DNA of 64,000 nucleotides, taken from positions 4,132,501 through 4,196,500 of the forward strand of contig NZ_WBXN01000004.1 in the NCBI RefSeq assembly GCF_008973465.1. Reading direction: 5' to 3'. The notes beneath the pieces were generated by a model. That model was not told the origin of the DNA. It did no database searches and saw only the letters and a program-made list of their open reading frames with translations. Source of the stretch: Streptomyces sp. SS1-1 (GTDB lineage Bacteria > Actinomycetota > Actinomycetes > Streptomycetales > Streptomycetaceae). This document shows positions 51,573 to 59,581 of the stretch, in pieces; position 1 is the first letter of the stretch, and each line of letters starts with the position of its first letter. A program made the position numbers and the translations under genes.

Positions 51573-52511
51573 CTAGGACAGCGTCAGGAGTCCCGGCGCG
51601 AAGGTGATCAGCAGGGGGACCAGCGGGACCAGGGCCGCCAGGGTCGTGGTGAGGGCGCGGTCGCGGCGGCCCAGGCGCGGGGGCGGCTGGAGGAGACGGT
51701 CGACGCGTTCGCCCAGCAGCCGGTGGGTGGAGGCGCAGGACAGCACGCCCCGGTGCTGGTTGAGCTCGATCAGGGCCAGGGCCGTCGTCAGATGGCCGCA
51801 GCGGCGGGAGGCCGTGTCGTCGGCGGCCAGTTCGACCAGGCGGTGGGTCTGGTCGCAGAAGTGCGCGAACAGCGGGACACGGGGGAAGCCGGTGGCGAGC
51901 GCGGTGGACAGGTGCAGCAGCCAGTCGTGGTGGGCGCGGGCGTGGCCCCGCTCATGGGTGAGGACGGCGTCGAGCTGGTGGTCGGTGAGGCGGTGCAGGG
52001 CACCGGTCGTCACGATCAGCTGCGGCGGGCTGCCCGGCATCCACCAGGCGTCCGGGTACTCGTCCTCAAGGACCAGCAGCGGGCCGCGCGTGGAGCCGAG
52101 GCCGGCCGGCAGATCGGGGGCGCGCTCGCGCAGCTGGGCCCGCGCACGGCCGCGCCGCCTGCGCGCCTCGACCAGTTCCCGCCCGAGCATCGCGGTCGTC
52201 CATGCCGCCCCGCAGGCCAGCAGCAGGGTGAGGAGCGCGGCCCAGGCCGGGGCGGCTGAGAGGTCGTACGCCTCCGTCACGGACGGCGGCGCCGGGGCGA
52301 ACAGCTGGGCGCGGGCGGTGCCGAAGACGGCGGCGGTGCCCAGCGCGAGCGCCGTCAGGCAGCACAGCAGCACGGTGGCGACGAGGCACTGCCACACCCA
52401 CAGCGCGACCACGGGGTCCCGTTCCGGCCAGGCGGCCCGGGTCAGGACGCGCGGGACGGGGATGGCGGCCGTCAGGCCGACGATGCTCAGCAGGAGCAGG
52501 CAGACGGTCAT
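51573..52511 (-). CDS. M56-family (BlaR1-like) membrane metalloprotease
   Basis: A 312-residue membrane protease with about four hydrophobic segments. The zinc motif is H186-E187-x2-H190 (THERGH), with the third ligand E228 in VELAADD. It matches the protease part of BlaR1/MecR1 sensors but has no extracellular penicillin-binding domain, which is normal for actinobacterial M56 proteins. These usually pair with a BlaI/CopY-type repressor. No such gene is adjacent here. It lies downstream of the fumarylacetoacetase gene on the same strand, after 181 nt without a gene, and converges on the helicase. Confidence 0.87.
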   Translation of the reverse strand: MTVCLLLLSIVGLTAAIPVPRVLTRAAWPERDPVVALWVWQCLVATVLLCCLTALALGTAAVFGTARAQLFAPAPPSVTEAYDLSAAPAWAALLTLLLACGAAWTTAMLGRELVEARRRRGRARAQLRERAPDLPAGLGSTRGPLLVLEDEYPDAWWMPGSPPQLIVTTGALHRLTDHQLDAVLTHERGHARAHHDWLLHLSTALATGFPRVPLFAHFCDQTHRLVELAADDTASRRCGHLTTALALIELNQHRGVLSCASTHRLLGERVDRLLQPPPRLGRRDRALTTTLAALVPLVPLLITFAPGLLTLS

Positions 52512-52692
52512 GCCAGGGGCTCCGGATCCTGGTCAGGGACAGTGCGCGGACGTCGGTGCGGGGCGGTGGGCCGCGGGCACCCCGAGGGGCGTGCTTCCCA
52601 CCGCCAGCCAGTATGACGGTGCGGCCCGCGGGAGTCAGCGGGAAAGAGCCGACGGATCCGCGGGCGTGCTCCGCCCATCCGGCGGTCGCGCC

Positions 52693-53913
52693 TCAGCCGG
52701 CCACGATCCGTCCGGTGACCTCGCCCAGGCCCACCCGCACCCCGCCTGGGCCGGGAGCCCACGCCGACAGGGTGACGACGTCGCCGTCCTCCAGGAACGT
52801 GCGCTTGCCGTCGGGGAGTTCGAGCGGGTCGCGGCCGTTCCAGGTCAGCTCCAGGAGGGAGCCGCGCTCCCGCTCGGTCGGGCCGCTGACGGTGCCGGAG
52901 CCGTAGAGGTCGCCGGTGCGCAGGGAGGCGCCGTTCACCGTCATATGGGCGAGCTGCTGGGCGGCCGTCCAGTACATGGTGGAGAAGGGCGGCTCGGAGA
53001 CCACGTGGCCGTTGATCGCCACGGAGATGCGCAGGTCGTAGCCGCCGGGTTCGGTCCCGTCGCCGGAGTCGTCGAGGTACGGCAGCAGCGGGTGGGTGCG
53101 CTCGGGCGGCGCCGTCCTGGCCTCGTCCAGGGCGTCCAGCGGGGTGATCCAGGCCGACACCGACGTGGCGAAGGACTTGCCGAGGAACGGGCCGAGGGGG
53201 ACGTACTCCCACGCCTGGATGTCACGCGCCGACCAGTCGTTGAGCAGGCACAGGCCGAAGACGTGCTCCCGGAAGTCGGCCAGCGGGACCGGCGCGCCCA
53301 TCGCGGACGGCTTGCCGACGACGAAGCCGACCTCGGCCTCGATGTCCAGGCGGACGGACGGGCCGAAGACGGGGGCCGGGTCGGTCGGCGCCTTGCGCTG
53401 GCCCGAGGGCCGTACGACGTCCGTGCCGGAGACGACGACCGTGCCGGAGCGGCCGTGGTAGCCGATCGGCAGGTGCTTCCAGTTGGGGGTGAGGGAGTCC
53501 TCGGCGTCCGGGCGGAAGATCCGGCCGACGTTCCGCGCGTGGTTCTCGGAGGCGTAGAAGTCGACGTAGTCCGCGACGTCGAACGGGAGGTGCAGCGTCA
53601 CGGAGGAGAGCGGGTGGAACAGGTCCGCGATGGCCTCCTGGTGCGCCGGCACCGTCACCCAGGCGGTCAGCGCCCGCCGTACGTCGGACCAGGTGGTGCG
53701 GCCCGCGGCGAGCAGCGGGTTCAGCGACTCCTGGGCGAGCAGCGGGGCGTACGGCGAGTCGAGCGCCTGGGCGGCCCTGCCCGCGTCGAGGACGTGGTCG
53801 CCGAGCCGGACGCCCACCCGGCGCGCGGAGTCCGGGCCCGGGAGGGAGAAGACGCCGTACGGAAGGTTGTGCGCGCCGAAGGGGTCGCCCTCGGGGAGAT
53901 CGAAGGGGGGCAT
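52693..53913 (-). CDS. Fumarylacetoacetase
   Basis: A 406-residue enzyme that hydrolyses fumarylacetoacetate to fumarate and acetoacetate, the final step of tyrosine and homogentisate degradation. Family features include EGDPFGAHNLPYGVFS at the N-terminus, the active-site segment YVDFYASENHARNVGRIFRP, and the metal site EAEVGFVVGKPS followed by LLNDWSARDIQAWEYVPLGP and GKSFATSVS. The ATG at 53913 gives the family-typical beginning; another at 53934 is in frame. No homogentisate dioxygenase is nearby. An inverted repeat just upstream may be an operator. Confidence 0.92.
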   Translation of the reverse strand: MPPFDLPEGDPFGAHNLPYGVFSLPGPDSARRVGVRLGDHVLDAGRAAQALDSPYAPLLAQESLNPLLAAGRTTWSDVRRALTAWVTVPAHQEAIADLFHPLSSVTLHLPFDVADYVDFYASENHARNVGRIFRPDAEDSLTPNWKHLPIGYHGRSGTVVVSGTDVVRPSGQRKAPTDPAPVFGPSVRLDIEAEVGFVVGKPSAMGAPVPLADFREHVFGLCLLNDWSARDIQAWEYVPLGPFLGKSFATSVSAWITPLDALDEARTAPPERTHPLLPYLDDSGDGTEPGGYDLRISVAINGHVVSEPPFSTMYWTAAQQLAHMTVNGASLRTGDLYGSGTVSGPTERERGSLLELTWNGRDPLELPDGKRTFLEDGDVVTLSAWAPGPGGVRVGLGEVTGRIVAG

Positions 53914-54270
53914 GGGGTACTGCCTCACTCTCATACGCTCCGTAAGCCATGTGGTCGGGCCCACGTTACGGGTGAGGTGGTGGTCTTGGGCAGGGTGAAT
54001 CCTCCGGGCAGGCGATCGGCTTCCCCCAGGTCGCCGCGGTGGGCCGTCCCCCTGCCGCCCGTTCACCGCGTCCCCGTCACCGGTCGGACGGTGCCAACTC
54101 GGCGTCCGTACAGCCTCCGAGGATCCCCCAAGGGCGAAACCGCCATAAACGGGCGCGAGTTGTGCGGGCTCGGACACAAGTGGGACCGGAACGGGTGTCA
54201 ACTCATGTGAACAGAGCAGCCGTCCGGTTCAGGTCGAGTCGAGGGGGCTTCCTGTCCGTATTCTCTGATC
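53914..54270. promoter_or_regulatory. Divergent gap between fumarylacetoacetase and HAD genes
   Basis: This 357-nt gap has no credible gene. Near the fumarylacetoacetase start are nested inverted repeats: CCGTAA (53940-53945) with TTACGG (53966-53971), enclosing GTGG/CCAC. They could be an operator or a leader hairpin. At the other end TATTCT (54259-54264) lies 6 nt before the HAD gene's ATG. I see nothing else structured. Confidence 0.55.
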
Positions 54271-55098
54271 ATGGCCGCACCGATCGCATATTCACTCATC
54301 GCCACTGACCTGGACGGGACCCTCCTCCGAGGTGACGACACGCTCTCCGACCGGTCCCTCGCGGCACTCGCGCAGGCGGCGGTGGCCGGTGCCCAGCACC
54401 TCGTGGTGACGGGACGGCCGGCACCCCGGGTGCGGCCCCTCCTGGACGTCATGGGCAGCCGGGGGCTGGCGGTGTGCGGGCAGGGCGCGCAGTTGTACGA
54501 CGCCGGGCGGGACCGGCTGCTGTGGTCCATCACCCTGGAGCGGGACCTGGCGGAGACCGCCCTCGGCAAGATCGAGGCCGAGGTGGGGCAGGTGTACGCG
54601 GCGGTCGACCAGGACGGGGTCGACGGGCTCACGCTCATCGAACCGGGCTATCTGATGCCCCACCCGACCCTGCCGGCCGTGCGGGTGCGGCACCGCGACG
54701 ACCTGTGGTGCGAGCCGATCAGCAAGGTGCTGCTGCGCCATCCGACGCTGTCGGACGACGAGTTGGCGGCGACGGCCCGCGCGGTGGTGGGTTCGCTGGC
54801 GACGGTCACCATGTCGGGGCCGGGGACCGTCGAACTCCAGCCATGCGGCATCACGAAGGCGACGGGCCTCGCGCTCGCCGCCGAGCATCTCGGCCTGGGC
54901 CCGCACGAGACCATCGCGTTCGGGGACATGCCCAACGACATCCCCATGTTCGACTGGGCCGCGCACGGGGTGGCGATGGCCAACGCGCACCCCGAACTCA
55001 AGGCGGTCGCGGACGAGGTCACCTTGTCCAACGAGGACGACGGCATCGCCGTCGTCCTCGAGAGACTGTTCGCCCGCAGCCTGGCCGAGTTCCCCTAG
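54271..55098 (+). CDS. Cof-type HAD-superfamily hydrolase
   Basis: A 275-residue sugar-phosphate phosphatase of the HAD Cof subfamily. Motif I is IATDLDGTLL near residues 10-19, motif II is VVTGRP, and motif III is the lysine of CGITKATGL. Motif IV is AFGDMPNDIPMF, which holds the acidic pair for magnesium. The cap domain lies between motifs II and III. The ATG has no ribosome site but follows TATTCT by exactly 6 nt, suggesting a leaderless mRNA. The substrate is unknown. Confidence 0.9.
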   Translation: MAAPIAYSLIATDLDGTLLRGDDTLSDRSLAALAQAAVAGAQHLVVTGRPAPRVRPLLDVMGSRGLAVCGQGAQLYDAGRDRLLWSITLERDLAETALGKIEAEVGQVYAAVDQDGVDGLTLIEPGYLMPHPTLPAVRVRHRDDLWCEPISKVLLRHPTLSDDELAATARAVVGSLATVTMSGPGTVELQPCGITKATGLALAAEHLGLGPHETIAFGDMPNDIPMFDWAAHGVAMANAHPELKAVADEVTLSNEDDGIAVVLERLFARSLAEFP

Positions 55099-55128
55099 TA
55101 GGGGACTCGGAAGGCCCAGAGGGCCGAG
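55091..55128. terminator. Compound hairpins between HAD and transglycosylase genes
   Basis: TCCCC/GGGGA encloses the HAD stop codon. Next to it GGCCC-AGA-GGGCC, flanked by CTC/GAG, forms a second stem. The position between convergent stops suits a shared terminator. Confidence 0.6.
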
Positions 55129-55142
55129 GGTGCTCGGAGGGC

Positions 55143-55883
55143 TCAGTAGGGGCCGTTCACGTTGTCGATCGAGCCGTAGCGCGCGGCCGCGTAGTTGCAG
55201 GCGGCCGTGATGTTCGCGACCGGGTCGAACGGGTCGTACGCGGTGCCCGGCACGTGGTACGTCGCGAAGGTCGGGTCGATGACCTGGAGGAGGCCCTTGG
55301 ACGGGGTGCCCGCCACGGCGTTGGAGTCCCAGTTGTTGATGGCGGCCGGGTTGCCCGACGACTCGCGCATGACGTTGCGGTGGATGCCCTCGTAGGAACC
55401 GGGGATCCCCTTCTGCGCCATGATGTCGAGCGCCTCACGGATCCAGCCGTCGAGGTTGTCCGCGTACGTCTTCACGGAGGCCTGGGTGGCCTGGGCGACG
55501 GCGGACTTCTTGACGGGGGCGGACGCCGTGTTCGCCTTGGCCTTCGCCGGCGCGGCCTTCTTCGTGGCCCGGACCTTCAGGTCGACACCCGGGTGGATCA
55601 GCCGGGGGTTGTCGCCGATGGCCGCGCGGTTGTCCTTGTAGAGCTGACGCCAGCCGCCCTGGGCGTCGTACCGGTCGGCGATCCCGTACAGGGTGTCGCC
55701 CTTCTTGGTGGTGTAGCTGACGGAGCCGACCTTGGCCACGGTGGGGGCCTTGGCGGGCTCGGCGGCGCTCGCGGTGGTCGCGCTCAGCAGGGGGAGCGCG
55801 AGAGCGGCGGTACCGGTTCCGGCGGCGATGACGCGGCGGGTGAACGGGCTGGTGCGGGTGCGACGGTGCTTGCCTCGGGACAT
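55143..55883 (-). CDS. Secreted LysM-lytic transglycosylase under c-di-AMP riboswitch
   Basis: A 246-residue secreted cell-wall enzyme. The signal peptide, with a basic start, ends near ATTASAAEP (residue 41). A LysM peptidoglycan-binding domain spans about 53-105, with YTTKKGDTLYGIADRYD. A Lys/Ala-rich linker leads to a C-terminal lysozyme-like transglycosylase domain (about 142-246) with the likely catalytic E174 in NVMRESSGNPAAINNWDSNA and GLLQVIDPTF. It should bind and cleave glycan strands, contributing to growth or spore germination. The leader carries a clear ydaO-type riboswitch, so expression should fall when cyclic di-AMP is high. Confidence 0.92.
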   Translation of the reverse strand: MSRGKHRRTRTSPFTRRVIAAGTGTAALALPLLSATTASAAEPAKAPTVAKVGSVSYTTKKGDTLYGIADRYDAQGGWRQLYKDNRAAIGDNPRLIHPGVDLKVRATKKAAPAKAKANTASAPVKKSAVAQATQASVKTYADNLDGWIREALDIMAQKGIPGSYEGIHRNVMRESSGNPAAINNWDSNAVAGTPSKGLLQVIDPTFATYHVPGTAYDPFDPVANITAACNYAAARYGSIDNVNGPY

Positions 55884-55901
55884 GGCGCTGTTCGTTCCTC
55901 T

Positions 55902-56098
55902 CCGGCGCCTGCGAGGTGAGCTGTCGGGTTCGGGCGGGAGATGCCCGGTCACACCGCCGTAGGACGACGCGACTTCACCCCTAGCCGTTCCGGTGCGCCA
56001 TCGAGGCGTGCGGTACGGCGACTTACCTGGGTCCCCCGCTCCTGCCGTGCGGTGCGTTGCGTAGGTGGATGACTCGGGCGGCGGCAGGATTCGGCGTC
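55902..56098 (-). ncRNA. ydaO/yuaA-type cyclic di-AMP riboswitch
   Basis: On the minus strand the leader contains the invariant blocks of this class in order: CCGAATCCTG, then CGGGGGACCCA at 56038-56028, GGGGTGAA, and finally GCCCGAACCCGACAGC followed by TCACCTCGCAGGCG. These match the Bacillus subtilis ydaO blocks almost base for base. The closing stem CGCC/GGCG frames it. The element ends about 20 nt before the transglycosylase start, so it could act on transcription or by hiding the GAGAGGAA ribosome site. In known cases ligand binding switches the gene off. Confidence 0.9.
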
Positions 56099-56114
56099 CG
56101 CCCGACAGAGCGGG

Positions 56115-56144
56115 AACGTATGCGAGAGCACATGTCCGGAACAA
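56115..56144 (-). promoter_or_regulatory. Promoter of riboswitch-transglycosylase transcript
   Basis: TTGTTC (minus strand, 56144-56139) and TACGTT (56120-56115) are 18 nt apart. This places the transcript start near 56107, just before the riboswitch. Confidence 0.6.
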
Positions 56145-56793
56145 GGGCCGCAATCACCTGACGTGCTAGTTGACCATGGTCTGAGGCGTATGGGGCGCTT
56201 GATCCTTTGCGGTTGCCAATTCTCAACTCGCTTTTCTGGCAAGGGGACGTGAGGCTCCGGCGGGGGGATGGGTCGACGGGTGGCCGCGTGACCCAACTCA
56301 CGGCGATCACAACAACGGCAAATCGGGCAATGAATCCAACTCCCCTGTTATTGCCTGGCCGTGGAGAGCCTGCCGTCGCGGCACCTATCTGCCCCCTTCC
56401 TTCCGGAGAGTCCGTTTTGCCGGGCAGGAACCCCGCCCTTCGTGTCGTTCGTTGAGGGGGCGTGGAGGCGTCCGGAGGGCGGGTCGGGGTAGGCGGAGGC
56501 GGGGGTGCCGTGCGGACCCCCGGGCCGGCCCCGAGGGGTCGAACCGGAATTCGATTCGAGAGGGGATGGCGAGGGGTCGGCTACCCACGGTGACGTGACG
56601 ATAAATCGATGAATGTCCATCCTTATCGGGTGATCAAAAAACATACCGACCGTGGGCCGAAGTCGGCCGTGGTGGACGGGTGGGCGGCATCGGTGATCGA
56701 AACGTGACCGGATACGCTGACTTGAGTGATGGCAGCGACCTATCGACAAACCGTGTAACCAGCCGAAAGACACCAGCAGACAGGAGACCCCTC
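56145..56793. other. Non-coding gap before polyprenyl synthase
   Basis: About 650 nt without a credible gene; short open frames on both strands have atypical codon use. The section around 56590-56650 is the most AT-rich part of the window, with ATAAATCGATGAATG and a run of six A. It may hold the promoter of the synthase gene, whose GTG is preceded by CAGGAG. No stable RNA was recognised. Confidence 0.5.
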
Positions 56794-57804
56794 GTGACCG
56801 TCGTCGGGCCGTTCGGGCTGAGCGTGCGGGACCAGGCTCTGGAAGCCGATGTCCAGGCCGGATTGGCGGCTGTCGAGGAGGGACTGCTCGAAGCCACCAA
56901 GAGTGAGGTCCCCTTCATCACCGGGGCCGCCCAGCACCTGGTGCGGGCGGGCGGGAAGCGCTTCCGGCCGCTGCTGGTGATGCTCGCCGCGCGCTTCGGT
57001 GACCCGTACGCCCCGGGGATCGTGCCGTCGGCCGTGGTGGTGGAGCTGACCCACCTGGCGACGCTGTACCACGACGACGTGATGGACGAGGCCGAGGTCC
57101 GGCGCGGGGTCGACAGCGCGAACACCCGCTGGGGGAACTCCGTCGCGGTCCTCACCGGCGACTTCCTCTTCGCGCGCGCCTCGCACATCCTGGCCGACCT
57201 CGGGCCCGAGGCGGTCCGGGTGCAGGCCGAGGCGTTCGAGCGGCTGGTCACGGGCCAGATCCTGGAGACGGCCGGACCGCAGGACGGCCGGGACCCCGTG
57301 GAGCACTACCTCGACGTGCTGAGCGGGAAGACCGGGTCGCTGGTGGCGGTGTCCTGCCGCTTCGGGGCGATGATGTCGGGCGCCGACGAGACCGTGGTCG
57401 ACGTGCTCACCCAGTACGGGGAGCGGCTCGGCGTGGCCTTCCAGCTGGCGGACGACGTCCTGGACATCGCGAGCGACTCCCACGAGTCCGGGAAGACGCC
57501 CGGCACGGATCTGCGCGAGGGCATCCCGACCCTGCCGGTGCTGCGGCTGCGGGAGCGCGCGGAGCGGCTGGGGCTGCCCGAGGACATCGCCCTGTGCGAG
57601 CTGCTGGCCTCCGACCTGAGCGACGACGCCCGGCTCGCGGAGGCGCTGACCGCCCTGCGGGAGCACCCGGCGCTGGAGCAGGCCCGGCGGGACACGGTCC
57701 GCTACGCCGAGGACGCGCGCGCCGCGCTGGCGCCCCTGCCGGAGAACGACGCGAAGGCCGCCCTGATGGAGCTGTGCGACGCCGTGGTGCACCGCGCCGG
57801 CTGA
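56794..57804 (+). CDS. Polyprenyl diphosphate synthase
   Basis: A 336-residue all-helical trans-prenyltransferase that condenses isopentenyl diphosphate units into a long-chain polyprenyl diphosphate. The two aspartate-rich magnesium motifs are D94-D95-V-M-D98 and D220-D221-V-L-D224. Other family segments are GGKRFRPLLVML, LTGDFLFARAS and KTGSLVAVSCRFGA. It resembles the heptaprenyl/octaprenyl synthases that supply menaquinone tails. With the nuo and mqn genes nearby it is the likely tail donor for MqnP. CAGGAG precedes the GTG. A hairpin lies downstream. Confidence 0.9.
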   Translation: MTVVGPFGLSVRDQALEADVQAGLAAVEEGLLEATKSEVPFITGAAQHLVRAGGKRFRPLLVMLAARFGDPYAPGIVPSAVVVELTHLATLYHDDVMDEAEVRRGVDSANTRWGNSVAVLTGDFLFARASHILADLGPEAVRVQAEAFERLVTGQILETAGPQDGRDPVEHYLDVLSGKTGSLVAVSCRFGAMMSGADETVVDVLTQYGERLGVAFQLADDVLDIASDSHESGKTPGTDLREGIPTLPVLRLRERAERLGLPEDIALCELLASDLSDDARLAEALTALREHPALEQARRDTVRYAEDARAALAPLPENDAKAALMELCDAVVHRAG

Positions 57805-57829
57805 GCCGCCCCCTCGGCCGGCCGCCCGG

Positions 57830-57910
57830 GCCACCGCTTCTCCGCTCCTCGCCCCGGCCACCGCTTCTCTGTTCCTCGCCCCGGCCACCGCTTCTCCGTT
57901 CCTCGCCCCG
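57830..57910. repeat. Three 27-nt tandem repeats
   Basis: Three head-to-tail units start at 57830, 57857 and 57884 and differ at only one or two positions. Each begins GCCACCGCTTCTC and ends TCCTCGCCCCG. They lie 26 nt after the polyprenyl synthase stop. There is no spacer pattern, so this is a simple minisatellite rather than CRISPR. Confidence 0.85.
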
Positions 57911-57946
57911 TCCCACCCCTCGCCCCGCCCCGCCCCAGCCCCTCGA

Positions 57947-57971
57947 CCCCCTGACCCCTACGGGTCGGGGG
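57947..57971 (+). terminator. Probable polyprenyl synthase terminator
   Basis: CCCCC and GACCC pair with GGGTC and GGGGG around a 4-nt loop, with one bulged T. It follows the tandem repeats. Confidence 0.6.
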
Positions 57972-58038
57972 ACGTCCACCCCTCCGGCGTCATACCGCAG
58001 GTGTACGCGGAGTTGGCTCCGCAGGCTGACGAAACTTC

Positions 58039-58055
58039 CTGACCGATTTGGTCAG
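58039..58055. promoter_or_regulatory. Palindromic candidate operator upstream of LolA-like gene
   Basis: CTGACC-GATTT-GGTCAG is a perfect inverted repeat with 6-bp arms, about 140 nt before the LolA-like start and in relatively AT-rich DNA. It suits a dimeric regulator; which one is unknown. Confidence 0.45.
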
Positions 58056-58193
58056 ATGGACACCACACGGAAAACACCACTCCTCACCGATTCGGGTGAG
58101 AATGGCGGCTCAGGGGTGGACCTTGCCGGGTCGTGAGACTCGCGGGCGACAGACGAACGGACGGCCGCCGCCGACGACGGAGGTAGGGCACAC

Positions 58194-59516
58194 ATGGCAC
58201 CGTACGAAGTCGACGACAATACGACCGCGGGGGAGGGCGACGACCCGCGCGCGGGCCGGCGCAAGGCCGCTCGGTACGTCGTCCCGGTCACGGTGGTGGG
58301 GATCGCGGCGGCGACGATCGGGCTGGTCCCGGCGCTCGCCGACGCCGGGGACCCGGATCTGCCGGACCTCACCGCGCAGCAACTGATCGAGAAGATCGCC
58401 CAGTCGGACGTCCAGCAGCTGTCCGGCACGTTCAAGATCACGACGGATCTGGGGCTGCCCGACCTCGGCGGGCTGGAGTCGGGTCTCGCCTTGGGCCTCA
58501 CCGGAGCGGGCGCGGGCGGCGGCTCGTCCGCCGATCCCTCGGCGAAGCTGACCGAGCTGGCCTCCGGCACGCACACCCTGCGGATCGCCGCCGACGGCGA
58601 CGACCGGCAGAAGCTGTCCCTGGCGGACAAGTCCTCCGAGTACAGCCTCATCCACAACGGCAAGGACGTCTGGGGCTACGACAGCCGGTCCGGCGAGGTC
58701 TTCCACGCCACCGCCGACGAGGCCGGGCGGGAGAAGGACAAGGGGCAGGGCAAGGGCCGGGGCGAGGGGCAGGGCAGGGGGCACGGCCGGGACCACGGGA
58801 AGATCGACGGGGTTCCCGCCACCCCCAAGGAGCTCACCGAGGAGGCCCTGAAGGCGGTCGACGACACGACGTCGGTCACCGTCGACGGCACCGCGCACGT
58901 CGCCGGCCGGGACGCCTACCGGCTGCTCATCGAGCCGAAGCAGTCGGGCACCACGGTCGGAGCGATCACCGTGGCCGTGGACGCGAAGACCGGGCTGCCG
59001 CTGAAGTTCACGCTGACCCCGGCCGGCGGTGGCGCGGCCGTGGTCGACGCCGGCTTCACGCAGGTCAGCTTCGCCAAGCCCGCCGCCTCCACCTTCGACT
59101 TCACGCCGCCCAAGGGCGCGAAGGTCACGGAGGAGGGTGACGTGGACAAGGGCGCCCCGCGGCACGGCGGGGGCAGGTCCGAGGACGGCTTCCGCAAGGA
59201 GCTGGAGAAGGAGTTCGGCGCCGAGAACTCGAAGGGTTCGAAGGGCCCCGGGGGCGGTCCCGAGATCATCGGCGAGGGCTGGAACACGGTGGCGGTCTTC
59301 GACACCGGAGGCGAGGGCGTTCCCTCGGGCGCCGAGGTCGGCGGCGACTTCGGCGGCTTCCTCGACTCCCTCGGCGACAAGGCCAGCGGGAAGTTCGGCT
59401 CGGGCACGGTGTTCTCGACGCGCCTGATCAACGCCCTCGTCACCGACGACGGCAAGGTCTATGTCGGCGCCGTCGACAAGGCCACGCTGGTGAAGGCGGC
59501 CGACTCGGCCAAGTGA
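58194..59516 (+). CDS. LolA-like secreted/membrane-anchored protein
   Basis: A 440-residue protein with a cytoplasmic basic start and a transmembrane or uncleaved signal segment at about 26-48. The extracellular region resembles the LolA/LppX-type unclosed beta-barrel, with QQLSGTFKITTDLG, THTLRIAADGDDRQKLSL and a central WGYDSRSGEVFHA. A striking Gly/Lys/Arg/His-rich insertion of about 24 residues occurs near 180-203, and another glycine/charge-rich stretch near 320-355. It may carry lipid or sense the envelope. No transporter gene adjoins. It ends before a very strong terminator. Confidence 0.82.
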   Translation: MAPYEVDDNTTAGEGDDPRAGRRKAARYVVPVTVVGIAAATIGLVPALADAGDPDLPDLTAQQLIEKIAQSDVQQLSGTFKITTDLGLPDLGGLESGLALGLTGAGAGGGSSADPSAKLTELASGTHTLRIAADGDDRQKLSLADKSSEYSLIHNGKDVWGYDSRSGEVFHATADEAGREKDKGQGKGRGEGQGRGHGRDHGKIDGVPATPKELTEEALKAVDDTTSVTVDGTAHVAGRDAYRLLIEPKQSGTTVGAITVAVDAKTGLPLKFTLTPAGGGAAVVDAGFTQVSFAKPAASTFDFTPPKGAKVTEEGDVDKGAPRHGGGRSEDGFRKELEKEFGAENSKGSKGPGGGPEIIGEGWNTVAVFDTGGEGVPSGAEVGGDFGGFLDSLGDKASGKFGSGTVFSTRLINALVTDDGKVYVGAVDKATLVKAADSAK

Positions 59517-59522
59517 CGCGAC

Positions 59523-59557
59523 GAGCGGCCCGGCCCGGATGCCGGGCCGGGCCGCTC
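59523..59557. terminator. Perfect 16-bp bidirectional terminator
   Basis: GAGCGGCCCGGCCCGG pairs with its exact complement across a 3-nt ATG loop, between convergent LolA-like and oxidoreductase genes. It is the strongest hairpin in the window. Confidence 0.9.
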
Positions 59558-59581
59558 TCACGCGGCGTCAGGGACCGGTGC

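Larger units (their letters stand above)
57805..58193. other. Repeat-bearing gap with terminator and palindrome
   Basis: This 389-nt gap after the polyprenyl synthase contains no gene. It holds three 27-nt tandem repeats (57830-57910), C-rich degenerate sequence, a terminator-like hairpin (57947-57971), a palindrome (58039-58055), and the leader of the LolA-like gene with ribosome site GGAGG at about 58180. Confidence 0.6.

Noticed and set aside
56207..56455. 82-codon frame in the gap before the polyprenyl synthase
   Set aside because: Codon use lacks the third-position G/C bias, no ribosome site, and no recognisable peptide features.
57830..57910. CRISPR-like repeats
   Set aside because: The three units are directly adjacent with no spacers and no cas genes occur in the window.
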